Shown here piece after piece: positions 10,868 to 19,449 of a stretch of DNA of 64,000 nt (its first letter is position 1; the number at the start of each line of letters is the position of its first letter). The notes under the pieces are model-generated. The model searched no databases, had not been told where the DNA came from, and saw nothing but the letters and a program-made list of their open reading frames with translations. Position numbers and translations under genes: made by a program. This DNA is from Symbiodinium natans (taxonomy: Eukaryota; Sar; Dinophyceae; Suessiales; Symbiodiniaceae): NCBI GenBank assembly GCA_905221605.1, contig CAJNDS010002791.1, forward strand, positions 148,501 through 212,500, in the 5' to 3' direction.

Positions 10868-11460
10868 AAAATGGAATGAACCTTAGCCGGGTTTTAGGGT
10901 TTAGGGTTTCTTTTAGGGTTTAGGGTCTAGGGTGTTTTTGGTTCATGGACCTAGTAGGAATTATAGTAGTAGTATAGGGCCTATGATCCCAAATTATTGT
11001 TGGGGTTCAATGGGTCTCCACTTCGAGGTTCATGGTACTTCTTAACCAGTTATGACCGTACTTATAACTGTACTTATAACCATATTAGGGCTTATCAGTG
11101 GGTTATAAGTACAGTTATTAGTGGTTATTAAGTACCTAAACCCTAAACCCTAAACCCTAAACCCTAAACCCTAAACCCTAAACCCTAAACTCAGTTGGTT
11201 AATGAGTGCCATGAACCTCCAAGTAAGGACGATCCACGCCAGCCATCTAGCCTTCGCTGCGTTGAAGGAGGACGGCTCTGTGCCTCGGGGGCGAAATGAA
11301 CCCTAAACGGGTTTAGGGTTTAGGGTTTAGGGTTTAGGGCTCAGCCCTTTAGGGTTTAGGGTTTAGGGTTTCGGGTTCAGGGTTTAGGGTTTAGGGTTTA
11401 GGGTTTAGGGTTTAGGGTTCCTTAAGGGGAATTACAGTAGTATAGGGTATGTGACCCCCC
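10868..11460. repeat. Telomere-type repeat blocks, opposite orientations
   Basis: TTTAGGG-type units lie at about 10890-10932, CCCTAAA at 11137-11191 and TTTAGGG at 11307-11420. They surround the RCC1-like fragment at 11220. Confidence 0.85.
11220..11291 (+). CDS. RCC1-like B-half exon-like fragment
   Basis: QVRTIHASHLAFAALKEDGS then VPRG. Clear IxA..AFAA..DGSV pattern. VTWG is replaced by PRG, so it is either diverged or the exon ends at DGSV. Confidence 0.6.
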
Positions 11461-11494
11461 CCCCCCCCCCATTTTAGGGGCTCATTGCGTGCCC

Positions 11495-11569
11495 AAGGTT
11501 GTAGCTTGGGGGCACGGCCGCTTTGGAGGCGACTCCGCTGCTGTCCAAGATCAGCTCCAGAACCTTGGG
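11495..11569 (+). CDS. RCC1-like A-half exon-like fragment
   Basis: KVVAWGHGRFGGDSAAVQDQ then LQNLG. Canonical A half (VVxWG, GGDS, VQDQL). It follows a C17 run and is followed by degenerate CCCTAAA units. Confidence 0.65.
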
Positions 11570-11754
11570 GCCCTAAACCCTAAGCCCTAAACAATAAATC
11601 CTAGACCCCAAACCCGTAAAAGTTGGGTCAGTATACCGATGCAGCATGCCCTATGCTACTCTACTTCCTTTTTACAGGTAAGGATGAGTCATATACCCCA
11701 TGCTACTCCTAATATGAATCATAAACCGTTTTAAGCTTTCTTGGGTCCCCCAGG

Positions 11755-11823
11755 AACGTCGCAAGCATCAAAGCCTGCCACAGCGCGTTTGCGGCGATCC
11801 GCCACGCTGCCTGGGCCTTCTTT
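11755..11823 (+). CDS. RCC1-like B-half exon-like fragment with splice-acceptor-like edge
   Basis: NVASIKACHSAFAAIRHAAW matches the IxA..AFAAI core. It is immediately preceded by TTGGGTCCCCCAGG, a pyrimidine-rich AG edge also present before the fragments at 12474 and 13068. Confidence 0.55.
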
Positions 11824-12032
11824 TAGAAGCCTTGACGTGTGCCTTTTGTTCACACAGAAGAACTCCTCAGAGTGACCTTGTCAGAAATTTCCGATGACAC
11901 GCTTATACTGGTATGTGAATTTTCTGGCTAGTTTTTCTACATTTCTATACTATGATGTTTTCATAGTATACTACTACATTACTATGCTACTTTTGTATTC
12001 ATACTAGCATATTTCTAACTTTTTTGTCCATG

Positions 12033-12119
12033 AAGGATGGTTCGGGTGTAGCCTGGGGTGACCTGCGCTATGCTGGCGACTGCAGCGCCGTGCAGGATCA
12101 GATGGTCGATTTGAAGCTC
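12033..12119 (+). CDS. RCC1-like A-half exon-like fragment
   Basis: KDGSGVAWGDLRYAGDCSAV then QDQMVDL. Matches DGSxVAWGD..xGDSSAVQDQL. It is preceded by a T-rich tract ending at an ATG-containing edge (tttttgtccatg). Confidence 0.6.
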
Positions 12120-12390
12120 GGTTGGCCTGTGGGCTTAGGGTTTGGGGTTTAGGGTTAGGTTGTTCCTCACTTGGGTATATCAGAGAGACCCTGTATGCTG
12201 AATATCTTGCGTGTGTTGGTTTATCAGGGGGACCTTTTAGTACCATTTCTCCTTGTTTGGGTTGAACAAAGACGACCCTATTTAAGCAATGTCCTTATTT
12301 GGATTTATGAGGGGGGCCCTATATACCTATTTTGCTTTTACAAAGGGGTTTTTGGTGGCCTAAACCCGAAACCCTGTATACTTTATTTTC

Positions 12391-12720
12391 CCTAAACCCT
12401 AAACCCTAAACCCTAAACCCTAAACCCTAAACCCTAAACCGAAAAAGGGGGTGTTTGGTGACCCAGGAAAGGGCTCCAGTCAACTCGCGGCGCTTTCGCG
12501 GGACTCCGGGACGTCGGCTCTGTCGTCGCCAGAGGCAGATTATTGACTGTTGTTTCTTGGGTTTCTAGGGCTTATGGGGCTTATAGGGCTTAGGGTTTAG
12601 GGTTTAGGGTTTAGGGTTTGGGGTTTGGGGTTTAGGGTTTAGGGTTTAGGGTTTAGGGCTAGGCTTTAGGGTTTATGGGTTTAGGGGTTAGGGTTCAGGG
12701 GCTAGTGAATCACCAGTCTG
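12391..12720. repeat. Telomere-type repeats: CCCTAAA then TTTAGGG
   Basis: A CCCTAAA run at 12391-12440 and a TTTAGGG/TTTGGGG run at about 12590-12700 face each other across the RCC1-like fragment at 12474. Confidence 0.85.
12474..12536 (+). CDS. RCC1-like B-half exon-like fragment
   Basis: LQSTRGAFAGLRDVGSVVAR keeps LQ....AFA.L...GSVVA. Preceded by GGTGACCCAGG, the recurring acceptor-like edge. Confidence 0.5.
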
Positions 12721-12748
12721 ATTGCTTCCTCGGCTCAAACGACCGGCT

Positions 12749-12841
12749 CAGGTGACGTGGGGTAATCCCAGCTGCGGTGGCGACAGCAGCAGCGTCCGGG
12801 CGCTGCTGACAGACGTGCGGCAGCTCCAAGGGAACCAGTTC
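12749..12841 (+). CDS. RCC1-like A-half exon-like fragment, best preserved
   Basis: QVTWGNPSCGGDSSSVRALL then TDVRQLQGNQF. Textbook VTWGNP..GGDSSxV with V.QLQ at the end. The open frame spans 12722-13021, but downstream it is low-complexity intron-like sequence. Confidence 0.7.
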
Positions 12842-13066
12842 CTTGGGGACCAATTTGGACCCGAAGATTTTGGGGTCATATACCCTATTGCTACTATAAC
12901 TTCCTTTTCAGGTAATGTGAACCCTAAACCCTCAAATTTTGGGTCCTTTACCCTTTGCTACTACAATTCCCTTTTAGGTAATATGAACCATATACGATAT
13001 GATACTATACTTGCTGTTTAGGTAATATGAACCACAGACCCTCTTAAGGTTCATTTGGTCACCCAG
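12842..13066 (+). repeat. Repeated intron-like module between RCC1-like halves
   Basis: Two or three tandem about 75-bp units each carry TTTTGGGGTCATATACCCTA, GCTACTATAACTTCC and (T)TTTCAGGTAATGTGAACC. The module ends GGTTCATTTGGTCACCCAG right before the next RCC1-like fragment. Related copies lie at 10391-10470, 11635-11754, 18014-18129 and 29965-30073. The AG/GT-containing edges suggest spliceosomal or introner-like origin. That is inference. Confidence 0.55.
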
Positions 13067-13067
13067 G

Positions 13068-13126
13068 TTCGCCTTTGCTGCTCTGCGAGGTGATGGAAGC
13101 GTAGTGACTTGGGGAGATGTGTCGTT
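13068..13126 (+). CDS. RCC1-like B-half exon-like fragment
   Basis: FAFAALRGDGSVVTWGDV: an exact B half, directly after the acceptor-like CACCCAGG. The next codons read out of the repeat. Confidence 0.7.
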
Positions 13127-13189
13127 TCCGGGTCATTGTTGAAAATCATTTTACATGTTTTATGAATGCTTAAATTCATTAGGCTTTAA

Positions 13190-13265
13190 GCAGGGTGGCC
13201 ACGGTTCGTGCACGGTTCGGTTCTAACGGTTCGATTCCACGGTTCGCACGGTTCCTAATATTGGG
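13190..13265. repeat. CGGTTC-rich tandem sequence, copy 1
   Basis: Repeated ACGGTTCG-type octamers (ACGGTTCGTGCACGGTTCGG and onward). The same motif is amplified at 16030-16160. Confidence 0.7.
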
Positions 13266-13495
13266 TTTAGGGTTTAGGGGTACCTCATTGGGGTGTTATT
13301 ATAACCCCCCCCCCCTATTATCGTAAACCCTAAACCCTAAACCTGAAACCCTAAACCCTGCACCCTAAACCCTAAAGCCTAAGCCTTAAACCCTGAACCC
13401 TAAACTTTAAAACCTGAACCTTAAACTCTAAATCTAAACCCTAAACCCTAAACCTTATAAACCCTAAACCCTAAGCCCTAAACCCTAAACTAAGT
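13265..13495. repeat. CCCTAAA telomere-type repeats, degenerate
   Basis: About 190 bp of variant CCCTAAA heptamers (TTTAAAACC, CCTTAAA, CCCTGAA variants) after a short C run. Confidence 0.85.
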
Positions 13496-13499
13496 GAGG

Positions 13500-14990
13500 G
13501 GTCGCTTCCGTCGAGCGACAGACCCCGAACGCTCGGCCCAGGGCCTTACAGCCGGAGCGCCCAAGCGAAAAGAGAAACGGAAAAGGTGAGGGTTAAGCCT
13601 CACCGTCTGTCCTGGACAGGCCAACGGACATCGGCCTTTTTTACGACAACGTCAGTACTCGGCTAAGGGATGGCCGGCACCCAGACCACCTTGAGCGTCG
13701 CTAAAGTGCAGGGCCCCCCCCCGGCAGCCCCCTGAGGCTGGTTGCTCAATTTTGGGTCAGACCCTGGCCCGAGCCGTTTCTGGGGTCCCGAGGCCAAGGG
13801 CTTCAGAGCCCCGCCCCAGGATCCCATTCCAAACAGGGCATCGGGCCAAGGCCCCGTGCCAAGGCCCGGAGCCCAGGCGCCAAGGGCCCGCGGGCCAAGG
13901 GGTCCCTGGCCCCCAACCCAAGGGCCTCCCGCTCCAAGACCGCCCCTCAAAAGACCCGCAACGACAACGAAGTGTGAAGAAGCGCTGCCAAGAGGGGCGG
14001 GGTTCAGGGCCGGAAGGGCCCGGGTTCAGGGCTAGAGGAAGGCCCCCCGCGCCAAAGGGCCCCCGGGCGAAGAGGGCCGTACCATCAATGAAATTTTTTT
14101 TACACGGGAAGCGATGGTTTTGCGCACCCCTCCATTTTACACCAGAAGCGCCAGGAAAGCCCAGGAAGCCCACAAGAGGCGCCAAGAGCCACCAAAAGGC
14201 CCCCTAAAAGAAGGGGGACCACAAGATTTGTCCGTGCCCACAATGACAAATGCGATTTTTGAATATTGAAAACGATGGTTTTAGCCGCAATGAAACATGT
14301 TATTTTTTAGTACTGAAATCGATGGTTTTGGGCACCCCTCCATTTCACCCCAAAAGACCAGCAAAGCCCCAGGAAGCCCCCAAATCAGCAAGGGCCTCTA
14401 CGGGCCCTGACGTGCCGAAGGCCCGAAAAGGGCCGAGGCTACCCCGAACCCCAGCTTAAACCCTAACAACCCTGCGAAGGCCTTCAAGCAAATAAGGGCC
14501 TCTACGGGCCCTAACGTGCCGAAGGCCCGAAAAGGGCCGAGGCTACCCCGAACCCCAGCTTAAACCCTAGCGATTGAAATGCTCATTGGCGAAAAAACTA
14601 GAAGGTCCGAACAAGGCCCCGAAAAACCCCAAGAGCCACCAAAAGGCTTCAAAAGGCTTCCAAAAGGCCCCCTAAAAGAAGGGGGACCCCAGGATGCCCG
14701 TACCCGCAATGAAAAATGCGATTTTTTGGTTCTGAAATCGATGGTTTTTTCCTTCATTTTACCCCGGAAGGGCCAGGAAAGCCCCCAGGAAGCCCCCAAA
14801 AGGCCCCAAGAGCCACCAAAAGGCTTGAGGCCCTTAAAGAAGGGGAATGCAGGAGCAGGCACAAAGGGTTTCCTTGACCTTCAAATAAATAGGGGCCTCT
14901 ACGGGCCCTGACACGCCGAAGGCCCGAAAAGGGCCGAGGCTACCCCCAACCCCAGCTTAAACCCTAACAGTGCAACTTTAAAAACATCAA
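13500..14990. repeat. GC-rich dispersed and tandem repeats
   Basis: The segment GGGCCTCTACGGGCCCT...GAAAAGGGCCGAGGCTACC occurs at about 14393, 14497 and 14893. Another, GCAATGAAAxATGCGATTTTT...ATCGATGG with CCAGGAAAGCCCC, occurs at about 14080, 14240 and 14705. Pro/Gly/Arg-rich open frames on both strands follow composition. No gene recognised. Confidence 0.7.
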
Positions 14991-15134
14991 AGCAAGCATC
15001 AGAGCACAAGAAAATAAATTCCATAAGCCCTAAACCCTAATAGAGTATAGTTTGGGTGGCCGGGGTGGGTTGACGGGCAACGCGAGCGCGCGGCCCGGGG
15101 TGTTTCACACCCGAGCGCGCGCCCTCCCCTGACA

Positions 15135-15242
15135 CACCCTAAACCCAAAACCCTAAACCCTAAACCCTAAACCCTAAACCCTAAACCCTAAACCCTAAAC
15201 CCTAAACCCTAAACCCTAAACCCTAAACCCTAAACCCTAAAC
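15135..15242. repeat. Uninterrupted (CCCTAAA) array, about 15 units
   Basis: About 15 nearly perfect heptamers. The array is internal: it is followed at once by the inverted tandem repeats of 15244. Confidence 0.95.
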
Positions 15243-15243
15243 C

Positions 15244-15845
15244 TTTCTTGCGGGGAAGAGGCGCGGCACAAAAAGTCACCTTTTTTGAGGTGCTTGGGGC
15301 TGGGGAGGCCCCAAAAAAGTGACTTTTTGTGCCGGGCTCTTGCGGGGAAGAGGCGCGGCACAAAAAGTCACAGGTGCTTGGGGCTGGGCAGGCCCAGAAA
15401 AGGTGACTTTTTGTGCCAGACTGTTGCGGGGAAGAGGCACGGCTCAAAAAGTCACCTTTTTTGAGGTGCTTGGGGCTGGGCAGGCCCAAAAAAGGTGACT
15501 TTTTGTGTCGGGCTCTTGCGGAAAAGAGAGGCGCGGCAAAAAAAAATCACCTTTTTTGCCGGGCTCTTGCGGGGAAGAGGCGCGGCACAAAAAGTCACCT
15601 TTTTTGAGGTGCTTGGGGCTGGGCAGGCCCAGAAAAGGTGACTTTTTGTGCCGGGCTGTTGCGGGGAAGAGGCACGGCACAAAAAGTAACCTTTTTTGAG
15701 GTGCTTGGGGCTGGGCAGGCCCAAAAAAGTTGACTTTTTGTGCCGGGCTCTTGCGAAAAAGAGGCGCAGCACAAAAAGTCACCTTTTTTGAGGTGCTTGG
15801 GGCTGGGGAGGCCCAAAAAAGGTGACTTTTTGTGCCGGGCTCGGC
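15244..15845. repeat. Tandem array of about 100-bp self-complementary units
   Basis: Six to seven units. Each contains GGCACAAAAAGTCACCTTTT and, after GAGGTGCTTGGGGCTGGGCA, its complement AAAAGGTGACTTTTTGTGCC. Every unit can fold into a hairpin. The unusually long open frames on both strands (up to 141 codons) are explained by the unit lacking stops and give no coding evidence. Confidence 0.85.
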
Positions 15846-15871
15846 GCGACACAAATGGGCAGGCCCCAAGG

Positions 15872-15908
15872 GTGTATGTATGTATATCTATATATATATA
15901 TATATAAA
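15872..15908. repeat. (TA)n microsatellite
   Basis: gtatgtatatct followed by about 9 TA units. Confidence 0.9.
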
Positions 15909-16029
15909 ACCCTTTATAAACCATAATTCCTCAACCCTGCGTTCGCCCGCCTCGTCAGGTTTTGTCCAGCAGGGGCAGGCCTTACGCCTGCCCCTGCTGT
16001 CGTTTCGCGTCGTTTGCTTTTTCACTATA

Positions 16030-16160
16030 AGTTTCGGGTTTAATTATGAACCCTTTCCGGTTCGGTTTTCTACGGTTCGTGTCCGGTATGGTTCGCTCCC
16101 TGTTCGGTTCTTACACGGTTCGGTTCCTACGGTTCCGGTTTCCCGGTTCGCGGTTTGGTT
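16030..16160. repeat. CGGTTC-rich tandem sequence, copy 2
   Basis: About a dozen CGGTTC/CGGTTCG motifs within 130 bp (CGGTTCGTGTCCGG, CGGTTCGGTTCC). Confidence 0.75.
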
Positions 16161-16451
16161 TTATGGTCATCCTGTTTAAGTAGCACAAAACCCCTACATA
16201 AGAAGGCCTTTGGGCCCAAATACACTAAGATAGGAGCGCCTTAGAGACTTGGGGAAACTCGATAAGGAGCAAACCTGATAGCTTTTAAATAGTACCCAAC
16301 AATCTTGTTAGCCAAGCAGTACCCTTTACCCTTTTTTGGGTTTCTGGGTTCCCTCGTAAACTAACCAACCAAAAACGGGTGCCCTTATTGTAAGATATAC
16401 AGGTTTGGAGGAGACTGCAGGTTTGGGGGAAAACCCTAAACCCTTTTTAAG

Positions 16452-16580
16452 GGCCATCCGAGGTTCGGAGGAGATTGCAGTTCACAGGAGGAGCAGCTGC
16501 GAGATGTGCGGGAGATTCAGGCCAACGACCTGGCCTTTGCAGCAATCCGTGCGGATGGCTGCATTGTAACTTGGGGCCAT
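16452..16580 (+). CDS. RCC1-like complete repeat exon-like fragment (A+B)
   Basis: A full unit in one frame: GHPRFGGDCSSQEEQLRDVR, then EIQANDLAFAAIRADGCIVT, then WGHP. GGD, QLRDV, IQA, AFAAI, DG and VTWG are all present. It fits one RCC1-like blade of about 42 residues. Flanks are telomere-like. It is the last of the ordered series starting at 10322. Confidence 0.7.
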
Positions 16581-16617
16581 CCGAATCTCCTCTGGTCCAG
16601 CAACGGTTCGCTGACCT

Positions 16618-16980
16618 CTAGGGCTTAGGGTTTAGGGTTTAGGGTTTAGGGTTTAGGGTTTAGGGTTAGCCTCAAAAATTGCCCAAAAGCCTTATATAGA
16701 AAGGCCTTTGAACCCATATACCCTAAAGTACGAGTCCTGAGAGCTTTGGGGTACAAGCAACAACCCAGAGGGGGAGGGAAAGTAAGATACAAATTCTTGT
16801 TTTTTTTTCCAGTCTTGTTGTGATCTTGGGTTCCCGGTTGCTAGGGCCCTTACCCCCCCACTTCCTCTTGGCCCCCTAGGTTCCTTGCAGAGGCCGCAGC
16901 CTGAAATTTACAGGGTTTAGGGTTTAGGGTGAAGGGTTTAGGGTTTAGGGCTTAGGGTTTAGGGTTTAGGGTTTAGGGTG
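16618..16980. repeat. TTTAGGG repeats and non-coding sequence
   Basis: TTTAGGG arrays at 16621-16668 and 16911-16979 with about 240 bp of unassigned sequence between. Confidence 0.8.
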
Positions 16981-18182
16981 GGTCGGGTTGCCAAACGCCA
17001 GTCCCACCAGGAATGGTGGTGGTGGCCACGTCTTCCCACGGCCTCCGACTTTGGCATAGGTTTCGGGCGATGGACAAACATGGCGTCCTTGAGTTTTTGG
17101 AATCAAGGTGCACGGTGCAAGGTGTCCACAGGGTTTAGGGTTTCGGGTTTCGGGTTTAGGGTGCAAGGTTTCCTTAGGGTGTAGGGTTTAGGGCTGCATC
17201 GCTGACCTTATTCCTTCAGGTCTCTCAGCGTTGGGTTCTTAAGCACTCTAGTAACCTATATGGTCCTATATGGGGGTTTCCGAAACTATGGGTACCCTGT
17301 TTAGGGGTCCCTTCAAGGGGATTCTATACTATTTGGGGTGCAAAAAGGGGGTTCCGCTGTTTTGGGAAATGCCACAGGCCCTTGGGGTTTCGAGAGTAAG
17401 CTGTAGACATGTCAGTGCTGCTTCCACGGCAGCAGCTGCGCCTGCCAAGTTTATGAAGATCCCCAGCCCGCCGGTGGTCAAGGGACATTTTAGTTTAGGG
17501 TTTGGGTTTTCGGGTTTTGGGTTTAGGGCCTGAAACTCCCCAAAAAAAGCGAACCTCAGGAATTCTCTTCTTTTTTTGTTTGGGGGGGGGGGAGGGGGCT
17601 TGTTATGCCCTCTAATGAAATCCAGAGTGACAAAGTACACATAGCCAAACACGTAAACCCAAACCATAAAGCCCTAACACATAAGCCCACCCATTTCTTG
17701 GCCCACCTAAATCCTAAACCCTGAGACGGGTAGAACAGAAGTGTTGTGGGTTTACGGCCTAGACAGGCCCGGAAACCCAAAACCCTGAGCCCTAAACCCT
17801 AAACCCATCATACTACCCAAATGTGTAATCCTCAAAGGGTAACCTTTGGTTTCCCCTTGGAGGTTGGAAAGTAGGCCGTGCCGAGGGTGTAGGACTTTCA
17901 GGCTCCAAGTGTCGTTTAGGGTCTAGGGTTTACTGTTTAGGGTTTAGGGTGTTAGGGTTTAGGGTTTAGGGTTTAGGGTTTAGGGTTTAGGGTTGAGGGT
18001 TTCTGGGCTTGTACAACCCTTGGGGGCCAGATGAGTCCCAGAATTGGGGACGTATACCCTAAGCTACTATAATTCTCTTTAAGGTGTATGATCCATAAGC
18101 CCTTTTAAGGTTCATGTGGTCCCCCAGGACGCTCCACCTAGACCTCCAGCTTCATTGAACGAAGCGCCAGCGCGAATTCTTT
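16980..18182. other. Telomere-like mosaic; weak exon-like islands at about 17000-17100 and 17400-17490
   Basis: Short TTTAGGG blocks (17128-17190, 17490-17530, 17920-18005) alternate with unassigned DNA. Around 17415-17485 a plus frame reads SAASTAAAAPAKFMKIPSPP. It is coding-like in composition but matches nothing I recognise. A repeated intron-like module (CCAGAATTGGGGACGTATAC ... GGTTCATGTGGTCCCCCAGG) lies at 18014-18129. Confidence 0.45.
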
Positions 18183-18185
18183 TTG

Positions 18186-18369
18186 GTTTAGGGTTTAGGG
18201 TTTAGGGTTTAGGGTTTAGGGTTTTTAGGGTTTAGGGTTTAGGGTTTAGGGTTTAGGGTTTAGGGTTTAGGGTTTAGGGTTTAGGGTTTAGGGTTTAGGG
18301 TTTAGGGTTTAGGGTTTAGGGTTTAGGGTTTAGGGTTTAGGGTTTAGGGTTTAGGGTTTAGGGTTTAGG
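18186..18369. repeat. Longest (TTTAGGG) array, about 26 units
   Basis: Essentially perfect TTTAGGG heptamers with one interruption at about 18223. The array ends 92 bp before the start codon of the broken sulfotransferase/aminotransferase-like gene. Confidence 0.95.
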
Positions 18370-18461
18370 TGGCGCCGATATTGGCCCGCTGGCAGAGCAG
18401 GGTGTGGAGCTTTTTGGCTTCAGACCAGACCCACAGCACTATTTTGACTACCACCACAGCA

Positions 18462-19191
18462 ATGGCAGAGACTTTACGAATACACCTGCTCAGTGGCCCG
18501 CGCAACATCAGCACGGCACTCATGTACTCATTTGCACAGCGTGCCGATACCACCGTGGTCGATGAGCCACTCTATGCCCACTATCTTAAAGTGACAGGCT
18601 TAGACCATCCTGGCCGTGATGAGGTATTGGCAGTCCAGGAAAACGATGGGCAGCAGGTAGTAGACAAAGAGGTCATGGCAGGCTGGCCCCGCCCCGTTGT
18701 CTTTTTCAAGCACATTGCCAAGCAATTCATTGACATTGACCCGGCCTTTCTGCTCGATGGCAAAGTGCTCTTTCTCATTAGAGAGCCAGACCAGATGCTT
18801 AGCTCATTCATTGAGCAGGTGCCCAACCCAACGCTGCAGGAGACTGCTTTGAAGGAACAGTGGGAGCTGGCCGAGTGGTTGCAGGCACAGGGGCAACGGC
18901 CTCTGGTACTCGACTCTAAGACTCTAAGTCGCTGCTTTTGCAACCCGAAGAGACCATGACCCGGCTGTGCGCGGCTCTGGGTATCTCCTTTGACCCGGCC
19001 ATGCTACACTGGGAGGCTGGCGCACGCCCCGAAGACGGCATCTGGGCACCCTACTGGTACAGTAATGTGCACAAGAGTACCGGCTTTGGCAACTACAAAA
19101 GAAAAGAGGTGACCATAGAAGAGCGCTTGCAACCCTTGCTGGCGCAGTGCAAGGACTATTACCAACGCTTAGCCCAATTTTCCCTATAACA
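18462..19191 (+). pseudogene. Sulfotransferase-like domain of a sulfotransferase-aminotransferase fusion, frameshifted
   Basis: Starting at ATG 18462 the frame reads MAETLRIHLLSGPRNISTAL. Here SGPRNxSTAL is the P-loop-like PAPS-binding motif and VDEPLYAHYL follows. FLIREPDQMLSSF at about residues 105-117 corresponds to the 3'-phosphate-binding segment of the sulfotransferase fold. The frame breaks at 18913-18928, where the octamer ACTCTAAG is directly repeated. Deleting one copy restores continuity into QPEETMTRLCAALGISFDPA and on to EDGIWAPYWYSNVHKSTGFG, ending at TAA 19189-19191. Together about 240 codons, the size of this domain in bacterial stand-alone proteins and in the N-terminal part of plant/algal branched-chain-aminotransferase-like proteins. 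Codons upstream of 18462 in the same frame do not resemble the family. No intron is visible. Substrate is unknown for the family. Confidence 0.75.
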
Positions 19192-19231
19192 TGATAGACT
19201 GGAACAACAGACCCGATCCCAAACTTCCAAG

Positions 19232-19446
19232 ATCTGAATAGATGGAATAGATGGACATTTGTATGACCGTGAGGAGGCCAAAATCTCTGTCTTTGACTTG
19301 TGGTGCAGGGCGGTGATGCCGTTTGGGAGGGCATCCCTCAGGCACACATCCGCATGACGCTCACACGGGGCAAAAAGGTGACCTCTGGCATGAGCGCCCA
19401 CTGGAACCAGTACGGCTGCTCACTCATCTTTGTCATAGTTGGGTAA
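19232..19446 (+). pseudogene. Class-IV (BCAT-like) aminotransferase remnant, downstream partner of the sulfotransferase-like domain
   Basis: DGHLYDREEAKISVFD from about 19250, then after a 1-nt frame slip VVQGGDAVWEG, then IPQAHIRMTLTRGKKVTSGM and SAHWNQYGCSLIFV, ending at TAA 19444. These are N-terminal signature segments of PLP-dependent branched-chain/D-amino-acid aminotransferases. The roughly 50 residues that normally separate GGDAVWEG from HIRMTLTRG are missing, and everything after the YGCSL segment (including the PLP-lysine region) is absent. In plants and some algae this domain is fused behind the sulfotransferase-like domain found just upstream here. The fragment therefore identifies the ancestral gene as that fusion. 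At least four lesions make it a pseudogene. Confidence 0.75.
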
Positions 19447-19449
19447 CAT

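Noticed and set aside
13757-14185. Pro/Gly/Arg-rich frames on both strands
   Set aside because: Explained by GC-rich repeated sequence.
15244-15845. CRISPR array
   Set aside because: Eukaryotic context, units about 100 bp with no unique spacers, and the repeat is self-similar throughout.
15223-15924. Open frames up to 141 codons in the inverted tandem array
   Set aside because: Stop-free repeat unit read on both strands. No composition or motif of a real protein.
18369-18461. N-terminal extension of the sulfotransferase-like gene
   Set aside because: The in-frame codons before ATG 18462 show no similarity to the family and begin within the TTTAGGG flank with a GTG.
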